From: Vesta saturnalis
Lineage: Eukaryota > Arthropoda > Insecta > Coleoptera > Lampyridae
NCBI GenBank assembly: GCA_036346205.1
Contig: JARFJB010000390.1
Coordinates: 872,001 to 936,000, forward strand
Length of the DNA stretch: 64,000 nucleotides
Reading direction: 5' to 3'
A program made the position numbers and the translations under genes. Position 1 is the first letter of the stretch. Every line of letters begins with the position of its first letter. This document shows, piece after piece, positions 58,638 through 64,000 of the stretch. The notes beneath the pieces were generated by a model. The model was given only the letters and a program-made list of their open reading frames with translations, searched no databases and was not told the origin of the DNA.

Positions 58638-60000
58638 TACATATAGTTCATTTTAAAATATACACGCTATTATTGCCTATTGTCTGAAACACTTTTTTCT
58701 AACATTAATAATAAGACCTTAACTGATCGAGGCCGTATTAAATTTGACACCCAAGTACAAGAACTTGGGTGTTATTACTCATTAATATTAGTTCACTATG
58801 TATTCTTCACTATTTATTACACTAAAAGTAATTCAATGTTTTAAGTTTTGGTAAATTCAGCTTAGAAAAAAATTCAAGTAAATATTGATCTTTACAATTA
58901 TTGTGTATTTTGTATCTAATGAAATATTTCAAAGTACATGAACCAGAAACAATTTGTAATTGCCGGTTTTCATCTCGATTGTCTCTTTGATCATTAATTT
59001 TACATGCCGTTATAAATCACATTTCAGCTCTACAATTGATAAGCAATTACAATTCGATATAATTTTTAATTTTATAATTAATTAGTGTTTGCGATAACGT
59101 TGATTGTGCCCTGTAATATTTTATAACTATCCATTTAGTGATTTAGTTAATTTTGGATCTTCTGGCAGTATCACCTATATTCATTATTCCTAATATATTT
59201 GCAAGTTTGGACGCACGTTGATAGAGACGTCCGCGACATGTGGTTACCAATCAACCCTAATTAGAGTGGAGTGGTTTACTAATTAAACACAATAACGACT
59301 AATTATATAACATTGTACCGTTCCGATTATAATAATGTTGTTTAAATTATCTATATAATTACAGATACATTTGAGGGATTGTAAATATCAATGCAAGCTG
59401 AATCGCTTCATGAATTAATGATATCCGCTTGTAGCTCACTTGATCCAGGTGAACAATTCCACTACGTGATTTTATAGACGAAGTTGAGATTAACGCAACC
59501 GAATGGATTTTATATTGACATGCAACGGGTTAAAGTTTATTCGGTTCAAACTTTAATAGGAATAAAAGGAAAAATTTTACTCTGAAATGTTGCTCTCTTA
59601 GTTTCTCTTTTCAATTTATTGGCGAAATACTTAGGAGACGGGAGGTTAAAGTAGTTGTATGATTAATTTAAAACTTTTGCGTTCTAATCTCTGAATAGGA
59701 TTTGCTTATCAGTCCGGTCAAATCGGATTAAGAGGTTGCAAAACTAACGGTGAAATAGGGCATCCCTTATAATCGGGGAGGCTTAGAACACTTGTCATAA
59801 AAGCATCATTTATCACAACCAAGAGTAAACCAGCGCGGTTGTTTTTTTTTGTGTATTATGGGTCATAAATTTCGTAGTATAGTGTCCGAAAAGAATGAAA
59901 AAAATATAGAGAATGAAGGTTGTCTACATTATAGTGATAAGTGGAGTACAATCATTCCCTTTTTATACTAGAACAACAACTTAGAAGAAAAAGAAACGAT
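58638..60000. repeat. Segmental duplication, copy 1 (right part), no gene
   Basis: The sequence from about 57622 to at least 59975 recurs at about 61636-64000 with only scattered substitutions and short indels. No open frame with a domain is present. The full duplicated unit includes PLE-E1, the MITE and this stretch. Confidence 0.85.
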
Positions 60001-61380
60001 TTACAAGGAAAATATGTTCATATTTAACCAAATTGGCTTCATTTTTTTTACTAAAAAATCTTACCTTTTTGTGGTTTACGACATATCTACCATAATTTGT
60101 GTACGTTTGGTAGCAATTTCACTTAAAATGTTTTTATAATTATTTTGAGTAAAAAGTATAATTTTGTTTTGTAATCCTTTAAACAAACAACCAACTGCAG
60201 TTTTGTCCTGTCAAAGTAACAGGAAGAAAAATGAGAAACTTGTATAATCTTTTTTCTTAGTTTTCCGTTTAAAGGCAAACAGCATTTGGTATATACAACG
60301 ATGGAATAGAATCTTTTATAATTTAGGAATTACTTTCGCAAGTTGTGTGGTTCTAGACCGATTTGTTATTTACGAGGTTAAACTAAGAAAATTTCCGAAT
60401 ATTTGCGTTCTCTACTTCATTTTATTTGTTGGTCTTTATCAACATTTTTTTAAAATACATTTTCACTATTATGACAAAGAATCAATAAGAACCAAGTAGG
60501 CTAAAAATGCATTAGTAACGAGTTCTAGTTAAACGTGCCCCTTGAAGACTTACATTTTTTTTTTTATTTACATTTTGGTTGAATTAAAAAATTTTTGTAG
60601 ATAATTAACGCAACTGTTAACAGTCAGGTAATTGGTTAATTTGTATAAAGATCTTCACAATGATTTATAAATCCAATTAGGATGCTACTAACGTAATCGT
60701 TACCAATAGTAATATGAGTAATGTTATGCTTTGGTTACAAAACTTTGACTCGTACGTAGAAAACTCTGCGTTGGAATCACGCGCAATTATTTGCTGGCTT
60801 ACAGAGTAATCTCCGTCAGGAGTAACCGTAAAGGTGGTGGCGTTTGTCGCAAGTAGGCTAACTTACGTCAACGCAGCGGTATTAGAGACAAAGAGCGCGA
60901 GGAAGGATGTTGTGGAGATAGATGATGGCGGTCTGGCGCTGTGGTCTATGGTTGAAACGGATGTGCATGGGGAAAAATAAGTTGGAGATTGTAAGTGAAA
61001 GAGCAAAGTGGTGTTTTATCAATCGCTATCTTCTAGAGTAGAGTGAGTGAGTGGGTAGGTGTTCTGAGAAAAAATTCGGACCGTGTCCTAGGAAAGTTGT
61101 GAGACTCAAAGGTAAATTAGAATGACGGACGTAGTGAATATACAGGGTAGCCAAACGAGGAGGAGGTGGAAGAATGTATAAAAACGATATAAGTTCCAGA
61201 AATGATTTTTGAACCAGGGGCAGATATCAATAGGCACTACATTTTAAAAATATTTTTGATCATACAGGGTGTTTCATGTTGTTGGAGCAAACTAAACTAA
61301 TACTTTTTGAACTGGAACAGCCTATATATTATTACATTTTGGAAAGCCCATGAAATACGCTTTCATTTAATACCAAATGT
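60001..61380. other. Single-copy spacer with a GC-rich patch
   Basis: This interval separates the two duplicated segments and is not itself repeated in the window. A GC-richer patch at about 60770-61110 (GGTGGCGTTTGTCGC; GATGGCGGTCTGGCG) ends near a donor-like CAAAGGTAAAT and could be a promoter or non-coding exon. Mariner-type strings TACAGGGTAGCC (61141) and TACAGGGTGTTTC (61264) follow. No protein is recognised. Confidence 0.4.
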
Positions 61381-61494
61381 CAGAGCAGTCGTTGTCACCA
61401 TTTAGATTTAACAATTTCACAGGCGCGTCAACGAAAATTTGTTCAGATCGTTGGGATCTATCGGTATATTTGAATTAGATGGCTTAAATTCTTA
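61381..61494 (-). pseudogene. LINE-3 5' fragment in the duplicated copy
   Basis: About 114 bases equal to 56178-56296, encoding on the minus strand IPIDPNDLNKF and NGDNDCS, with a one-base deletion (GAAAATTTG for GAAAAATTTG). Its presence shows the duplication took place after LINE-3 inserted. Confidence 0.85.
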
Positions 61495-61635
61495 GTATGC
61501 TACATTGTGGGATAATAAAATGTACCTAGCAATGCGGATACGTCAAATAACAAACAACATTTTTAAAATATTTACCTTTTTGGGATCTTTTAATGGTGTA
61601 AATTTGTCTTTATGTTACACAAATCTAAACGCTTC
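61494..61635 (-). repeat. PLE-E 3' UTR copy P3
   Basis: It is like P1 at the diagnostic positions and is followed by the PLE-E2 coding remnant, as P2 is followed by PLE-E1. It is therefore a P1/P2 hybrid junction. Confidence 0.85.
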
Positions 61636-61640
61636 GATAA

Positions 61641-62150
61641 CAATATATCTGGTTGACGTAATCTACAAAATCTCATATGATCTTTAGGTCTTGTAACAAA
61701 GCTACGTTTTGTGGTTCCAATGTATATTTTTCAACGTAAACAAGATCTCCGGAAGACGATAATGGGTTTGAACACCTAACACCTTAAATGTTCTTTAATT
61801 TTTCTTGCAGGTTTAAAAACAGTCCTAATACCATGGTTAATTAGGATTTTTTCAATTCTATGTGTAAGTTATAAAAGGAAGAAGAGTAGTACGATAATTA
61901 ACCACTCGTCTTTCTTTATGGTTTTGTCTAACAGGTGTAATAACATTATTAATATCATTAAGTGAATATCCATTACCTTGTAAGGATTTTGATGAATATT
62001 TGTATTCATCTTTCAGGTAATTGAGCGCCCGCTCCCCATGGCAACAGACGCAAAATTGCATTTTGCGGTCACTGCGTGGCATGCAGAGAGACATTTTTCG
62101 GACGGTTGAAAACAAAATATTTTATTAACATTTTTTTGAAATTGCACTTC
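61641..62150 (-). pseudogene. Penelope-like element PLE-E2, duplicate of PLE-E1
   Basis: The same minus-strand sequence as PLE-E1: ALNYLKDEYKYSSKSLQGNG, VITPVRQNHKERRVVNYRTT, then the broken connector and KIYIGTTKRSFVTRPKDHMR. A few substitutions distinguish it (ITPV for ITPA, ERRVV for ERPVV, ATTTTTTTGAA with one extra T-type changes). It carries the same frameshift and stop, so it was already dead when duplicated. Confidence 0.85.
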
Positions 62151-62357
62151 GGTGACTATTTTTAATGTCATTTGTGAAAAAGCTTGATCACTTGCTGAGA
62201 ACAATGCGTATACTGTAAAACGAACCTTATTAAAAAGAAATTATTTTCACAACCAGCTCAAGACACAGAATTGATTGAAAATGATGTGTTTTACACAGAT
62301 TCGATTGTTTAGAAAAATATTGACAGAACATCAAATGATTTGAATGGCGTTATACTA

Positions 62358-62657
62358 TACAGGGTGTTGCATTTGAAACAATTATGAAAATTTAACCATC
62401 GCGTTGCTCTGTACATGAGATAGTCATTTTAACAAAATACAAAAATTCATTACCCACAAATTATAAGCATTTTTTATTACCTAATCATGTTCTAGTATAT
62501 CTGTCCTGACAATTTTCGAAAGTTATCAAAATGGCCCAAATTTCTAAAGAACTCAGTATGCCCTATTTTGTACTAAATTATGGGGACAAAGAAAGTGAAC
62601 GGAATTCAGAAATTTAATAATGTGTAGAGTGTGCTATATAAAAAAATACACCCTGTA
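62358..62657. mobile_element. Mariner-type MITE, copy in segment 2
   Basis: The same ends as the copy at 58338 (TACAGGGTGTTGC and ATACACCCTGTA), at the corresponding place of the duplicated segment. Confidence 0.65.
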
Positions 62658-64000
62658 TACATATAGTTCATTTTAAAATATACACGCTATTATTGCCTAT
62701 CGTCTGAAACACTTTTTTCTAACATTAATAATAAGACCTTAACTGATCGAGGCCGTATTAAATTTGACACACAAGTACAAGAACTTAGAAGGGTGTTATT
62801 ACTCATTAATATTAGTTCACTATGTATTCTTCATATTTATTACACTAAAAGTAATTCAATGTTTTAAGTTTTGGTAAATTCAGCTTAGAAAAAAAATCAA
62901 GTAAATATTGATCTTTACAATTATTTTGTGTTTTGTATCTAATGAAATATTTCAAAGTACATGAACCAGAAACAATTTGTAATTGCCGGTTTTCATCTCG
63001 ATTGTCTCTTTGATCATTAATTTTACATGCCGTTATAAATCACATTTCAGCTCTACAATTGATAAGCAATTACAATTCGATATAATTTTTAATTTTATAA
63101 TTAATTAGTGTTTGCGATAACGTTGATTGTGCCCTGTAATATTTTATAACTATCCATTTAGTGATTTAGTTAATTTTGGATCTTCTGGCAGTATCACCTA
63201 TATTCATTATTCCTAATATATTTGCAAGTTTGGACGCACGTTGATAGAGACGTCCGCGACATGTGGTTACCAATCAACTCTAATTAGAGTGGAGTGGTTT
63301 ACTAATTAAACACAATAACGACTAATTATATAACATTGTACCGTTCCGATTATAATAATGTTGTTTAAATTATCTATATAATTACAGATACATTTGAGGG
63401 ATTGTAAATATCAATGCAAGCTGAATCGCTTCATGAATTAATGATATCCGCTTGTAGCTCACTTGATCCAGGTGAACAATTCCACTACGTGATTTTATAG
63501 ACGAAGTTGAGATTAACGCAACCGAATGGATTTTATATTGACATGCAACGGGTTAAAGTTTATTCGGTTCAAACTTTAATAGGAATAAAAGGAAAAATTT
63601 TACTCTGAAATGTTGCTCTCTTAGTTTCTCTTTTTCAATTTATTGGCGAAATACTTAGGAGACGGGAGGTTAAAGTAGTTGTATGATTAATTTAAAACTT
63701 TTGCGTTCTAATCTCTGAATAGGATTTGCTTATCAGTCCGGTAAAATCGGATTAAGAGGTTGCAAAACTAACGGTGAAATAGGGCATCCCTTATAATCGG
63801 GGAGGCTTAGAACACTTGTCATAAAAAGCATCATTTATCACAACCAAGAGTAAACCAGCGCGGTTGTTTTTTTTTTGTGTATTATGGGTCATAAATTTCG
63901 TAGTATAGTGTCCGAAAAGAATGAAAAAAATATAGAGAATGAAGGTTGTCTACATTATAGTGATAAGTGGAGTACAATCATTCCCTTTTTATACTAGAAC

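Larger units (their letters stand above)
61381..64000. repeat. Segmental duplication, copy 2, running off the window
   Basis: It begins abruptly at CAGAGCAGTCGTTGTC, equal to 56178 in the LINE-3 5' part. It continues through P3 and then joins sequence equal to 57622 onward. It lacks (GCAGAC)n array 2, repeat R copy 2 and P2. It runs to the window end, so the unit is at least 2.6 kb. The offset to copy 1 is about 4.02 kb. Confidence 0.9.

Overview
This window reads as non-coding, repeat-dense nuclear DNA of an arthropod, most likely an insect. It is AT-rich, with long (TA)n tracts and no convincing host protein-coding exon. Almost every recognisable protein fragment belongs to a transposable element: mariner-like transposases with an N-terminal DUF4817-type helix-turn-helix, Penelope-like elements (PLEs) with GIY-YIG endonuclease, Jockey/CR1-group non-LTR retrotransposons, one pogo/Tigger-like pseudogene and tRNA-derived SINEs. 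This assemblage is typical of insect genomes. The species cannot be named from the sequence.

Layout. 1-6.5 kb: two PLE loci, each a head-to-head pair of 5'-truncated copies, around a (TA)n-bounded 2.4 kb element. 7.9-14.8 kb: three mariner-like elements (MLE-1, 2, 3) with long terminal inverted repeats (TIRs). MLE-3 is almost intact, with one in-frame stop in the transposase. 14.8-18.7 kb: nine tandem units of about 470 bp that match the TIR of MLE-2. 18.7-25.2 kb: mostly unassigned, with a few PLE 3' ends. 25.2-28 kb: a CR1/Jockey-like LINE whose RT active site reads YADG. 30-31.9 kb: a third PLE pair plus a second PLE family. 31.9-33.2 kb: an internally inverted mariner fragment and a LINE endonuclease fragment. 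33.7-46.5 kb: three tRNA-Ala-derived SINEs, two copies of a foldback element whose arms carry tRNA-like genes, a 2.7 kb mariner element, a 1.3 kb palindrome of two transposase 3' halves, a Jockey endonuclease and a pogo-like pseudogene. 46.7-49 kb: a LINE with its RT active site deleted. 51.8-53.7 kb: a T-free-strand minisatellite. 53.7-64 kb: nested duplications involving (GCAGAC)n, a repeat called R here, a LINE with an intact FADD motif, PLE 3' ends, and a segmental duplication of at least 2.5 kb.

The common thread is inverted and tandem rearrangement of element ends. Three PLE loci, two mariner loci and two tRNA foldback loci are head-to-head or palindromic; a mariner TIR has become a satellite; and the right end shows a recombination-type junction between PLE 3' repeats. 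No element here looks autonomous as written. All identifications come from reading translations and repeats by eye, with no database search.
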